From positions 203,712,715 through 203,776,714 of the forward strand of contig CM037877.1 in assembly GCA_021292165.1 (NCBI GenBank): a DNA stretch of 64,000 nt. Direction: 5' to 3'. The DNA is from Shinisaurus crocodilurus. Taxonomy: Eukaryota > Chordata > Lepidosauria > Squamata > Shinisauridae. Below are positions 52,131-62,804 of this stretch, in pieces. Numbering within the stretch: position 1 is the first letter of the stretch; each line of letters begins with the position of its first letter. The translations under genes were made by a program, and so were the position numbers. The notes under the pieces are model-generated. The model made no database searches. It was not told the DNA's origin and saw only the letters and a list, made by a program, of their open reading frames with translations.

Positions 52131-54754
52131 TATGCAGAAGAGGAGAATCCAACTAAAGTTATGTCTGCGCAAACATAGAGGTGCAAGCGTATTGTCCAAC
52201 CCATTGTGCAACAGGTTGCACAAACATTTGCACAATGGGTTGCGCAACCGTAATGCACAACCCCTTGCACAATGAAAATATTTGGCTCTGCTAGTGCTAT
52301 TTGAGTTTGCACCATTGGATACGGCCTAGAGTTTGGATGCAGGTATTTACTTTATGGTTGAAATTATAAGCAAATGTATTAGTAAATGACTCCTATTGAA
52401 CTCAGTGGGGCTTCCTTCCAAATAAACATGGATGTGATCCGTATGAAACACTTTTGGTATGGAACATGGGAAGCTGACCATGGAAGCATTTGTAATGGGC
52501 CAAAGAACAGAACATAATCTTCATGTCTGTGGGTATATGTTGTAAGTGTCTTACTGCCTTTTTTTTCAGCAGTAGTGCTTTATGGCAGAATACCTCATTC
52601 CAGCACTACATTGCAGTTTTACTATAGTGATGTAGCACTGCTTTCAGGTATCTGTTAGCTGTGGTATCATCATCTAAGTGATAGTAATCTGAGGCCTAAG
52701 GGCAAGTTTGAAAGAGCAGGCAAAGGATAAGTATTGTGTTTGATAGTTAGGAAGTTAAGCTTTGCCCTGAAACCTTCCATAAGGTTTTCATTAACTGGTT
52801 TATCATAGAAGTATCTCAGGGTGTTCTGCTGTTCATATGGCATAATAGGGACTCTGAACCCAAAGAAACTATCCAGACTCTGCAATAAGGAGGCCAATAA
52901 ATTACACAAAATAAATCCACTTGCATATAACTACTTTACATGACATGAATTATTCTGCTTTCAAATTCAGGGTTTCAAAGGATTTTGAAAGGAGGGTTGT
53001 GGTAATGGAAGAAAGGGCATGGAAATAAGAGGGAGTAAGCAATAGTGGCAGGTGGATCATGAAACACTACACTAGCCATAAAGTGGTGGGGTGGATAGTG
53101 GTGGAGGGTAATGGAACTCCATTCCTTGAGAGCTGGCAGCTCTGCTCATCTTGGCATCCAGTCTTCAGGTTGGGTTTTGTTTTTTTCCAGTGATGTCATG
53201 AGTGCTAGATGCATACTTCCAAAAATGAAAATAGATATAACATTCTGCACTGGAGGCCCAATTGAACTCAGTGGGAGAAATGTGTTGGATTGCACTGTAA
53301 ATCTAACACTGCTGCTGTGAAACCACAAAAACCAGGCATGCAAACAGCTTTCACTGTTTCCAGGATAGGGACAAAGTTTCAGCCTTCAGGGTATGCTTTT
53401 GACATTGTTATTTTGCCAAGGAATCCCTGAAGATCTCTGCCATAGAATGCTTATGCACAGCAAAAGATTTTAGGGCACTGGCTGGGCCTGTTACAAACTA
53501 AGAGTGTTCTCCAAAACACACCCAGCATTTGGTTGCAACTGCATGTAGTGGTGAGTGGGGGAGCTGTCTTTTTGGGAAGCCTGTCCTACATTACTGATCT
53601 TCTCCTGGAGAATCTCTTGATTAGCTTACAAGGGAACTCTGGGTTCCCTGGAACACCCTTTGAAAGCCATTGCTGCCATGCAATGAAAACCAGTCACTAT
53701 GCATACCAATCTCAGCAGTGGTATTTGCATGCTCTTGATGCATAAACCCTTGGAAGGGATCAAAGGTTAGGGCTGTTGAAGCCTAATGCTTAGCAATCTC
53801 CTAAAGACTTTGACCTAGGCTAGGGCCAGACTACATGTGATGCTAATCATGTGGTTTCCCCTTGAGTGCATGTTTTTTTCACCCATTAGTCTGGGTGGAG
53901 GGCCCAATCCAGAACAGCATCCTTGCATTGACAGGTAGGGTGCTGTAGCCCTTTGCCCTCTGCTGTGGTCCCTGTCTAGATTGGGTTGCCCACACCTGCA
54001 CTTTGCATGGAGGAAAAGACTCCCATCTCAGTGGGAGCTTTTAATCTCCATACAAATTGCAGGCATGGGGGGGGGGGCGCTGATCTGGACTGGGACTGCA
54101 GTGGAGAGGAGGGATAAAGCTCCCTATTCCCTATGCCAGGATCCCAACTCCACGCAAGCTCTCTCACCACCGCATTGCACCCCCTTTGCCACCACCTCCG
54201 CCTGCCCTCTGTTTGTTTGCCTCATGATGCGGAGAGCTGTGTGGCCAGAAGCAGCAGGAGCGGGAGGTCTCACGAGGGCATGCCCAGGCGAGCTCTTGCA
54301 AGACTCCCGCAGCTGCTTCTTCCAGCTGTGTGGCTCTCTGCACAATGAAGCAAACAGAGGGCGGGCAGCTGCTCTAGAGAGCCCCATCAGCTACTCTCAC
54401 ACTGAAGCAAATGCCACAGCAGGAGAGCAGCCAGCGAGGCTCTCCAGGGTCACCCGCTGGAGGCGGAGGGGGCCTTGGCAGCAGTGGCAGTGGTGAGCCC
54501 TCCTGGGGGTTGGGGGAGTGGCGCAGCTCACCACTCCCCCCACTCTGTCGCCTGATGCAGGCACCTCACCCTGCTTCGTGGGAGGGCTGGCCCTGCAGGA
54601 TCTTGATTGTGATGCGGGGAGTGGGGGGAGGCTGGCTAGATCTGAACGAAAGATCATGCACTCAAGGGCAACGCTTGTGATTAATCACACATGTAGCTTG
54701 GTCCAGAGTTTAGAAATGTGTTTCTTATTTCCCTGGCAGCTCCACTGAGATCCA
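52131..54754. other. No gene recognised; small hairpin near 52195-52255
   Basis: AACCCATTGTGCAA and TTGCACAATGGGTT form an inverted repeat with several TTGCACAA units around it. The rest, including a moderately GC-rich patch at 54120-54600, has no recognisable family. Confidence 0.35.
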
Positions 54755-55088
54755 TGCATAGCTCAGTGGTAGAGCGAGGCTTTACATTTGGAAGGTCTCC
54801 AGGTTCAATCACAGGCACCCCCAGTTAAAAGCATTGGGGTTGCTGGTGACAGGAAAGAATTTAGATCATAGATCATAGAGTTGGAAGGAGCCTACAAGGC
54901 GATCGAGTCCAACCCCCTGCTCAATGCAGGAAACTAGAGGAGGGGTCTCCCATCCAAGTAACAACCAGGCTTGACCCTGCTTAGCTTTCCACGCTCAGTC
55001 AAGCTGAGCCAGCGTAAGCCACCCCCAGTCAGAGTAGACAGTTCTGGGACAGATGTACAAGTGGTCTGACCTGCAGCTTCCTGTCTTC
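54755..55088 (+). repeat. tRNA-Ala SINE split by a 5S SINE
   Basis: The head CATGCATAGCTCAGTGGTAG and CTCCAGGTTCAATCACAGGC (boxes A and B) stop at about 54863. The body and tail resume at about 55021 (CCCCCAGTCAGAGTAGACAG, AAGTGGTCTGACCTGCAGC, TTCCTGTCTTCCC). The inserted segment is the minus-strand 5S-derived SINE. Confidence 0.75.
54864..55020 (-). repeat. 5S rRNA-derived SINE with CR1-type tail, copy 5
   Basis: On the minus strand: GCTGGCTCAGCTTGACTGAG, GTGGAAAGCTAAGCAGGGTC, AAGCCTGGTTGTTACTTGGA (5S-like head), the linker with CTGCATTGAGCAGGGGGTTG, then GGACTCGATCGCCTTGTAGG and TCCAACTCTATGATCTATGA. It sits inside a tRNA-Ala SINE and is therefore younger. Confidence 0.9.
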
Positions 55089-56569
55089 CCAGATAGCTGT
55101 GTAAAGGTAACATGACTGTGTAAGACACACTCACATGACATGGAACAAATGTGGGTAGACTCCAGGCTTGTGGGAACTACTTTGTTTTTTGTTTGTTTTA
55201 CTAAGCCAGAGCCAGGTAAAACAATAGTGGCTTGGAGGAGGATGGAGACAAATGAAGAGTTGTAGCTCAGCAGGTGGAGCCAATAACTTACAGCATCCCA
55301 TGAATCACACACTGGGATGACCTGCATAGAAGCATGACTCTATCTCTGAGTTGCTAAAAACCAGGGATTATAACTGCCTTAGTTAGTGGGAGGAGGATCT
55401 ACCATAGAGCTACTGAAGATCTCCCAGTACATCGCAACCTATCTTCTGCCTACCCCTGGCCTAGACCGATGTTCCTCTGGAGACCACTGATGTCCCCTTC
55501 CACCTGATGCTACTGCCCTTGCTTTGCCCGAGCTGCAAACATATTTAGTGGGGGTGTTTGTAAAAAACAAAATGAAAAATCCCTGTAAGAGCATATAAAT
55601 ATATCCCCCCCCCATTTACAGTGTTTACAAGCAATAAAGTAAAATCCAAGCTCAAATAAAAATGATCGTGCTCTAAAAGCAGCCAAATATTATCCAGAGA
55701 GACAATTCAATTACACACAAGATTAGTACTGTTGTGTCTCTGGGAGTCAAAGTTTCTTGCTGAGGTTGGAGCTCAGTTCCGAATGAGAACTTCATAAAAT
55801 GCAAGCGAGATAAGAGAGGGAGGGAGTGGAACACAAGCAAAGAGGGAAATTGAATTTCAGCCTAGAAATAGGGCACAAATATTGAACAGCAAAAGTAATT
55901 ACCCACTGCCACACAGCCTATAGGGGGGCTAAACCCTGTGTAGTGAAGCCAAAATGAGATCTGAGACTCTTTCCACAGGACACCAGAACCAAGGATCCAA
56001 CTCTAAATGGAACTGTTCTCGATTGAGATGAATGGTACAGTTTATATCTCCCAGAGCTATCGTTCTGACTGCCTGCAGGTTCCAGCAGGCATTGCTACCT
56101 TAGTTTAGAATTGATATTTTCTTTAGGTTTTCAACACAACCGAAATATATAAGCAATTTTTTAAAAAAAGAGTGAAAGAGAGAGAGAGAGAGAGAGAGGG
56201 AAGGAGAGGAAGAATAAGAACTGGGCAGGAAAAATGAAGCATAAGTCATGACCTGGCTAGCTTCAGACTATCTTCCTCAAATATATCATCAGTCTTATGG
56301 ACAACTATGTTCGATGCTTACATTTTTGCGTCTGCAACCCTCCCCCCACCCAAGAAAAATCCCAGAGTAAATAGTCTTTTCTGGAGACGTTTGATTTCTC
56401 ACAACACTGTTTTGTTTTTGTAGCCTATAAGGGCCAAGAAGATTATTTTCTCCCCCTGTATGGGTCATCAGGGGCCACCAGAACTAAAGACAGGATGCTG
56501 AATTTCCCAGAGGCATCTGGCTGGCTGCTGTTGGAAGCTGAATAAACAAAAGAGCATAAGACACTGAGG
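55089..56569. other. No gene recognised; (GA)n microsatellite
   Basis: A GA run lies at about 56176-56198. A C run lies near 55605-55612. No coding or repeat family was identified. Confidence 0.35.
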
Positions 56570-56645
56570 TCTACCTGTGTCTTTTCGGCGCCGGGTTAAG
56601 ACTGTTCTCTACTCCCAGGCATTTGATGGAATATAACGTGTGGCA
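56570..56645 (+). mobile_element. L2 3' UTR fragment
   Basis: TTTTCGGCGCCGGGTTAAGA, CTCCCAGGCATTTGATGGAA corresponds to the L2 segment just after the C-terminal codons, as at 35370-35420. Confidence 0.5.
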
Positions 56646-56686
56646 AGGGAGGCTGGTAACTCCTAATTTGGCGGGGCTCCTTTCCA

Positions 56687-56823
56687 CTGCAGGTTTTTCA
56701 GCTTTTATTTGGCACTTCATAGGAGCTATCCAGGGTGCTCCATGGTGGCGAACCTATTTTGGGGGTGGAGTTCAGCACCATGGATAGATCCTATGAAGCT
56801 CCGTCTCCAAATAAAACCTGCAG
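56687..56823 (-). mobile_element. Foldback MITE, copy 2
   Basis: The outer ends are CTGCAGGTTTTTCAGC and AAAACCTGCAG, with the interior mirror GGAGCTATCC.GGGTGCTCCA / GGTGCTGAACTCC-type sequence in reverse orientation to copy 1 at 2243-2359. A CT microsatellite (about 56836-56869) follows closely. Confidence 0.7.
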
Positions 56824-56830
56824 CCTCCCC

Positions 56831-56835
<5 letters not shown>

Positions 56836-56869
<34 letters not shown>
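56836..56869. repeat. (CT)n microsatellite
   Basis: Pure CT dinucleotide run immediately right of the foldback MITE. Confidence 0.95.
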
Positions 56870-56870
<1 letters not shown>

Positions 56871-56964
56871 GATGCCAGTTGTTTTATCAGGTCCTGGCAC
56901 TTTATTGTAACTGGTGCTATGCCAAAAATGTCTTCCACATTATTTTTGACCATTCTCATTCAAT

Positions 56965-57060
56965 TTGATAAAAAAAGAAATTGCTTTTGAAAAGAGATTC
57001 AAAGGAGAAGAAATTTCAGAGAAATTATCGTGGGTTGGGTTCAGGGTTCTCACGCTTACC
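56965..57060 (+). repeat. Unclassified repeat shared with 1295-1440
   Basis: ATTGCTTTTGAAAAGA, then GGAGAAGAAATTTCAGAGAA, then CGTGGGTTGGGTTCAGGGTT match the other copy. No termini are visible. Confidence 0.5.
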
Positions 57061-57680
57061 TTACTTATGAGGTGGCTGAGGAGTGTGTAAGAGTGTTCTG
57101 TCTTTCATTGGACAATCATCTCTCTGCACCTGCATTAGAGACAAGATGTATCCACAGTCATGCCTCAGAATTCTTATTCATTTGGAAGCACCTAGATGCT
57201 GAACCCTAAAGAATGACCAGAGCTGAGCCAAAATTTCTCAGAATACATTTTTTCCCCCTCAGAAATGTCCTGAGATTTTTCTTTTCTTATCCCACTAGAA
57301 ATAAAAGACCACTTTGCAGAACTTCGCCAAATTTTCTTCTTCACTTTTTTGTGTGGGTTATGCTTTCCCTCTCCCCCACCCCCACAAATGCCCCATAACA
57401 ATTTTAGGTATGGGGTATTTTTGTGGAGAATGCAAAATGGGCTGCCAACACAGTTGCTGCTGTTCCTAAGTGCAGTGTGAGTGTAACCCCCACCCCACCA
57501 CAAAACCCTTAGGAAAAAAGAACCTATAACCCTTGCCAATGATGAGCCCTACCTGTGAGAAATGGTTTGAGAATTTCTTCTCCCACTGGAGAAATTCAGT
57601 GAAACTGTCCCCCACAATTTCTCTGCCCACAAATAGGATGGAGAATTTCAAGAGTGTCATCTGTGCAGAGCCCTAATTTG
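57061..57680. other. No gene recognised
   Basis: Unassigned; short A+T-rich blocks. Confidence 0.3.
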
Positions 57681-57775
57681 TATGTTAACGTTGTTACATT
57701 TTTGTTTTGTTTTGTGACCTTCCCAGAGAGCTTTCGCTATTAGGCGATATGAAATAAATAAAATAAAAAATAATA
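57681..57775 (+). mobile_element. L2 LINE 3' end fragment
   Basis: TGTGACCTTCCCAGAGAGCT, TTCGCTATTAGGCGATATGA, then an AAATAAATAAAATAAAA tail match the terminal part of other L2 copies here. Confidence 0.6.
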
Positions 57776-57778
57776 TAA

Positions 57779-58010
57779 AGAAGACGGGCCTTGCTGGATC
57801 AGACCAACATTCCATCTAGTCCAGACCTCCTCAACCTGCATTCCTTCACATGTTTTGGCCCACAACTGTCATCAGCTCCAACCACCATGGCCAATGGTGA
57901 GAGATAATGGGAATTGTAGGCTAAAACATCTGGAGGGACCCAGGATGGGCAAGGCTGGACTATTTCAGCATTCTGTTTCTGACGGAGGCCAGCAGATGCC
58001 TATGGGAAGG
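57779..58010 (-). mobile_element. CR1-type LINE 3' end, split by a hAT MITE
   Basis: The plus-strand pieces GCCTTGCTGGATCAGACCAA, CATTCCATCTAGTCCAG and, after the MITE, AGCATTCTGTTTCTGACGG, AGCAGATGCCTATGGGAAGG are the complement of a CR1 3' end like that at 8271-8400. Confidence 0.7.
57822..57957. mobile_element. hAT-type MITE nested in CR1 end
   Basis: It starts CAGACCTCCTCAACCTGCAT and ends GGATGGGCAAGGCTG, with the usual GGCCAATGGTGAG core. No clean 8-bp duplication is visible, although CTAGTC and CTATTT near the borders may be its remnant. Confidence 0.6.
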
Positions 58011-59187
58011 AGGGGGGCAGGAGAGATGGTGATGAATCATTGAGCAAAACACACAGGCAAGCAATACTAATAAAAAAAATAAGCTAGGGTGGAATTGATT
58101 TAGGAAGAACAGCGGGCATCTCCTAGAAGTAGAGGCCGAGACCCTTCTTTAGAAGCAATTTTAAAACCTTTTCATTTGCTTCTTTGTAAAAGGGGAAAGG
58201 GGGGGAAATAACAAACTGATTTCTCTTCAGATAATTTCTAAGGGCTCTGAGTGCATTGTAAATGGATGCCTTTATCTGAGAGGCAATTTGCTGAATTTCA
58301 TAGACTGCTTTTGTATTTCTGTTTGCTGAGCAGCAACATCCTCGGCAGAAATCTCTCTTGGTTTAATACTCTCTTTTAACACTCTGCATAATTGCTGGGC
58401 TTGATTTTCTCCCTGGAAAGGTTGTAGTGTAAAGAGAGGATCTGAAGGAAGCAATGCGAGAGGTGGGGGGAGAAAAAGAAAATTGATGGCATTTTGAGTT
58501 ACGTTTATTTCCTGCAAAGGAATGCAGTTGGGAAATGTGGCCCAGCCTGCAGTGCCTGGCCTAGGCCTAAAGGCTGCGAGGGCATCACATCTGCAAATGA
58601 AAGAGATGATTGAATGACAGCCAACCAAATCCCATTTATGTTGGAACGGAGCTGGCTATTTTTAAAACCATCACGGGCTTTGTAAATATCATCAGCAACT
58701 AACTACCTAACTTAGAACATCACCTCCATTACCTCGACACGCATGTGCTTCACAGCTGCTTGATATTTACTTAGCAGGCAATGAGTCTTCTGCTGAATCT
58801 ATGTTCTGCGCATAGTGAGGGAAAATTAATAGCTCAGGGGAGGAGGAAGCAATCAGACACGACACGGAGCTCAGGGCATCCATTCAGCCCTTCGCTGCCA
58901 ATAAGGAGTGCCACTGAGCAATGGGAGCAGCTTTGATGCAGTCCACTGAAGACCATGGATGTTTTTCTACTGACACAATTGCAGGCATTAGAGCAAGCCC
59001 CAAACTGGTAGAAACTCGACAGGGATCCACCATGATACAACTAACAGCTGCCAGTGGCATGTGGGGATTGGTAGTTGCAGCATAAATGCCTTGCTGTGTC
59101 AAAGCTAGGGTCTATCTACTCTGGCATTCTGCCTCCAACCCGGGCCTATGGTTCTCATAGGAAACTCACAGGCTGGCCATAACAGTA
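58011..59187. other. No gene recognised
   Basis: Frames of up to 118 codons lack family features. A short CR1-like phrase may lie at about 59095-59150 (minus strand). Confidence 0.3.
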
Positions 59188-59437
59188 CAGTAATACCTTG
59201 GATGGCAAGTAACTTGGTTTGAGAGCGTTTTGCAAGATAAGCAAATTTTTAAATATTTATTTTTAAAAAATTGACTTGATATACAAGCGACGTCTTGCAA
59301 TACAAGTACTGTAGTACAGCTTAAATTAAAAATCTCTGTACAAATTTTTTGGGGGGGATTTCATTTTGATATAAGAGTGTTCTGGATTACAAGCACGTTT
59401 CCGGAACGAATTATGCTCTCAATCCAAGGCATGACTG
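59188..59437. mobile_element. Mariner/Tigger-like palindromic MITE, copy 2
   Basis: It begins CAGTAATACCTTGGATGGCA, ends CAATCCAAGGCATGACTG, and has TA outside both ends (59186-59187 and 59438-59439). Inner blocks such as GAGAGCGTTTTGCAAGA and TCCGGAACGAATTATG are shared with copy 1 at 21335-21589, in the opposite orientation. Confidence 0.8.
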
Positions 59438-59549
59438 TACTTTGTCCTTTTAGAGCAGGGGTCCTCAAACTTTTTAAACGGGGCCAGTTCATTGTCCCTC
59501 AGACTGTTGGGGAGCCGGACTATAGTTTGAAAAAAATATGAATGAATGG

Positions 59550-59593
59550 ATCAAGTAAAAAAAAAGGACCCGGGTCCTTTTTTTTTACTTGAT
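59550..59593. repeat. Perfect 44-bp palindrome
   Basis: ATCAAGTAAAAAAAAAGG joined to ACCC is followed without spacer by its exact complement (two 22-base arms). It lies in the left subterminal part of the hAT element. Confidence 0.95.
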
Positions 59594-59888
59594 AGGGGTG
59601 AATTTTTTTTCTTAAATGGAAAGTTATTATAAATTAATGATTATAATGTTAATAAGTGATTAAATGGAGGATGGAATTTTAGGCTGACTACGGGCTTGCA
59701 CCCACCTACCTCCCTCGGTTGCTGGCCCGTTCTGCATTGCAACTGGACGTGGATACAATTCCAGAGGTATCTTGTAGCGTGCACATGTGCAGAGAGAAAC
59801 GTCTATCTCACATACACAAGGTCGCCCTTTTGAATTCCATACTAATCTGGACAAACATCTTTGGGTCCTAAACTCTCAAGCTTTAGCG

Positions 59889-60030
59889 CAGGGTTGGGTT
59901 CGGCAACTTCTGGCCCTCCGGGTGTTGAACTGCAACTTTCATCAGCCCTGCCAGCCTAGTCAATGGTGAAGAATGCCGGGAGTTGCAGTCCAACAACACC
60001 AAGGAGGCCACAACAAGTTGCCCACCCCTG
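59889..60030. mobile_element. hAT-type MITE nested in the larger hAT element
   Basis: The ends CAGGGTTGGGTTCGGCAACT and AACAAGTTGCCCACCCCTG are the terminal repeats of the 14930-15046 family, with a 5-bp change near the left end. No clear flanking octamer duplication was found. Confidence 0.7.
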
Positions 60031-60129
60031 AGCATAACGCAAGCCGTGCATGGAAAAGTATGCAGGTAAGGGGGGGGGGAGACGGAGAAAAGTCCACACG
60101 GCGAGAATGAGGAGCGTGTCAAGCGATCA

Positions 60130-60985
60130 CGGGGTTTAAGAGATTTTGCCTATGCACTATTCCCATATTTATTCCTGCTTGGGCAATGAATTCCGACATA
60201 CGTATCTGGAGGAACCCCTTTCAAAATCACCTTCCTGATGCTTTGAAAGAACCTTAGCAGCTCCCAAGCGCCTCCCTGCTGCTACCGCCGCTGCTAATCC
60301 AGCCTCTGAGCTGCGCCTTCCTCCTCCCTTCCTTTCACTTGCTCTTTGCTTTCCACTGTCACCAGGGCCTGGCAGGGTGAGAGAGGAGGAGGAGGAGGAG
60401 GCGGCGGCGGGCAGGGAGGGGAACGCAGCCAAGGGAGAAGAAGCAGAATCGAAACAAGTGAGGCATGCCTTTCCCCTGGCTTGCACTTCTTCCCGTGCCC
60501 AGGCGGCTGTGGTGTGTGTGTGTGTGCGCGACGAGCCCGTTGTGCGTGAGGGGGAGGGCGAGCTGGCTCCTCCACCTGACAATGGAGCTGCAATAAGCCG
60601 GGGTTGGTGGCGGTGGTAGCACCAGCGGCAGCAAGCAAGAGGTGGAAGCAGCGGTGGCAGCAGCAGCATCAAGTGCCTTCTCTGCCGTCGCGTCCTCCTC
60701 CTCAAGCTTCCCGCCGCCGCCGCCACCGCAACCCGCTCCTCCTCCTCCTCCCTTGGCGATGCCGAACCAGAAGAGAAACAGGGGCAAGAAGAACAAGCAC
60801 TCTAACAGCAGCGGGGACGAGCAGGAAAATGGAGCCCTGGCCATCGCAGCTGTCGGAGGAGGAAAGTGTGCAGGATGACGTCAGCGTTATAATCCTGCAA
60901 GCTTTCCTCCTTGGACGGCTGCGGAAGAGTCGCGCGAGAAGGAGATTGTCCTTCTCGCGCGAGCAGCCACTATACCACCAACGAT
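60130..60985 (+). other. CpG-island-like segment with first-exon-like frame
   Basis: Dense CG dinucleotides, GCC/CAG/CTC triplet tracts and promoter-type motifs occur: a palindromic TGACGTCA (CRE) at 60876-60883, an inverted CCAAT (GATTGGC) near 60983, and a TCGCGCGAGAAGGA hairpin at about 60931-60964. From an ATG at 60759 (GGCGATGCC context), 39 codons follow. They begin MPNQKRNRGKKNK, continue HSNSSGDEQENGALA, and have a Gly/Ala-rich end stopping at the TGA by the CRE. The basic Lys/Asn start followed by an acidic segment looks like a real N-terminus. I do not recognise the protein. No consensus splice donor is obvious at its end. Confidence 0.45.
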
Positions 60986-61107
60986 TGGCCGCCGGGCTGG
61001 ATAAAAAGACAAGGTGGGCCAGATGTGGCCTGCGGGCCGTACTTTGAGGACCCCTGTTTTAGAGGATCCATTTGGCTTGTTGTGACTAAAATCCATTGAG
61101 AGAACTA

Positions 61108-61480
61108 TTTTTAGGGATGGGAGAAACAGTGAGGCTGGAGCTTGTTGAGGTTCTCAGAGTTCCACCTCAAAGCTCAGTCCACTTTTTTCCATGAACATTT
61201 GTTGTTGTTGTTGTTGTTGTTCAAACAACAATGGGAAAAGTCTGCATTTCGGTGCACATTTTTTTAAAAAGCATGGACCCAAATGCATACTTTCTCCCCT
61301 AATGTGTGAAAATGTGTATTTGTTTATTTGTTTATTTATTTCAAATTGTGGATTTTAAAAGTGCACATTTCCCTACTGAACGCATTTTGCAAATGTAATT
61401 GCAAACCCAGGAATATGTGAGCTTTGCCCAAAAGATGTGCTCAAGTTTGTGTCTGGGAGTGCGAACGGAGAAAGTTCTGG
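61108..61480 (+). repeat. TAGGGATG-type repeat family, copy 4
   Basis: It opens TAGGGATGGGAGAAACAGTG and shares GAGGTTCTCAGAGTTCCACC, TCAAAGCTCAGTCCAC and GTGCACATTTTTTTA-type blocks with 25199-25562. A (TTG)n run (about 61200-61221) is internal. Confidence 0.5.
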
Positions 61481-62804
61481 TCAAAATGGCATTCTTGTAC
61501 ATGCACACTGTGAAACTGTAGAATCTTATTTGAACAAGGCAAAAACAAGTTGCCTGAAGCAAAGAACAAGTGTCCTCAAGAGGTCAGTGTCCCTTTTCTG
61601 GAGCCATGTTATCTGTTCTGGGGGAACCAAGTAACAATCATTCAAGAAGGACTTGGACATGGTGGGATGGATTCAGAGTAGAATTAAAAAGATAATAAAG
61701 GGTTTAGGAGGCATGTAGAACATTCATAGGACCACTTCACTGGTACATTGTACTAAGAATAGGGGTTTGCATCCACTTCAGATAAAGACCAAATCCAGAA
61801 CCAAATCACTGGAAGGATTCAGGGATTTATCTGAGGCAAAGCAGGGATCCCCTGAAGTGTCTTAAAATGAATTGGGTTGCTCCTGAATCCCCAGGTTCTG
61901 CTTCAGACAGAGATTATGGGGTTTTAGTCATTGAAACAGTCTCAGACTGTGAAAAAATGGTTAAACTTCCCTTCCAAAGTCTCCATAAAAGGAAAGCGGC
62001 AGGCAAGATAGAAAGAAAGGAAAAGGGATGGGGATGCAGTTTTTGACTGACAGCTAAGGGTTCCAACCAGGGAATAACTTTACTGGGGCTCCCCTTTTTC
62101 CCTCCAGTCACAGCATGTTTGGGAGGGATGTAGCACAGAAAACACACTAATGCCTCAAACTGTTTTTCATTCATCATAACTTCCTAACCCCTGCACCTAT
62201 CTGTTTGGGATTTTCCAGGTTACTTACCTAGGGGCCCCTCTACAATGTATACAAATTCATACAAATTTCTGACAAAACCAGAGAGGGGGAAGTGAATCCC
62301 TTTCCTCCTGAACTTCAAAGACTTCCCTTGCACCACAAACCTCCCCAGATCCATCTGTCTGAAATTCTCCAGGTTAGCTACCTAGGGGCACCTCTACAAT
62401 GCATGCTACGTTCATACAAATTCCCCAAAAGCAAAGGAGGAGGAAATCCTCTTTTAACCCACTCCAGCTGTTAATGCTGCCCTTGCAGCACAACACCCCT
62501 ACGCCTGTATTTCTTTCTGAAATATGGCAGAAGGCCCCTCAGAAGTGGCTGCTATTCCTGCAATTTTCATCCGATTTTGCTGTGAAATAAAAAATAGTGG
62601 TAGACATCCCTTTAAAAAGTCTCAAACTTGAAATACTACTTCCACAAAACTCCATGTACCTATTTGACATTTGACAGCCTTCATCCAATCAGGAGGGGAT
62701 AATATGCCTGCAAATTTCATAAAATTCTGTCAAAAAGTACAGAAGTGATAGCCATTTGTTCCTTTCTGCCTGTAAGTCCATGAGGAGACATATGAAGCCT
62801 TAGA
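61481..62804. other. No gene recognised; internal duplication
   Basis: TTTTCCAGGTTACTTACCTA (about 62213) and TTCTCCAGGTTAGCTACCTA (about 62363) start two similar stretches continuing GGGGC.CCTCTACAATG. This indicates an old local duplication of about 150 bp spacing. No coding family was identified. Confidence 0.4.

Larger units (their letters stand above)
59456..61056. mobile_element. hAT-type element enclosing a CpG-rich host-like segment
   Basis: Termini CAGGGGTCCTCAAACT and the region ending TACTTTGAGGACCCCTG are inverted repeats. A perfect 8-bp duplication TTTTAGAG flanks them (59448-59455 and 61057-61064). About 240 bp on the left and about 70 bp on the right look like hAT subterminal sequence (CGGGCCAGTT-type and CCTGCGGGCCGTA-type blocks). 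The middle carries another MITE (59889-60030) and a CpG island-like stretch (60130-60985). No transposase frame is present. I infer a non-autonomous element that has captured foreign DNA. Confidence 0.85.

Noticed and set aside
45206..52140. GCAGAAG at both outer borders of the tyrosine-recombinase element as a target duplication
   Set aside because: The element ends are not independently defined, and elements of this class are not expected to make such duplications. A 7-bp match may be chance.
54120..54600. Third hAT element with GC-rich cargo
   Set aside because: Moderately GC-rich, but I found no inverted termini or 8-bp duplication around it.
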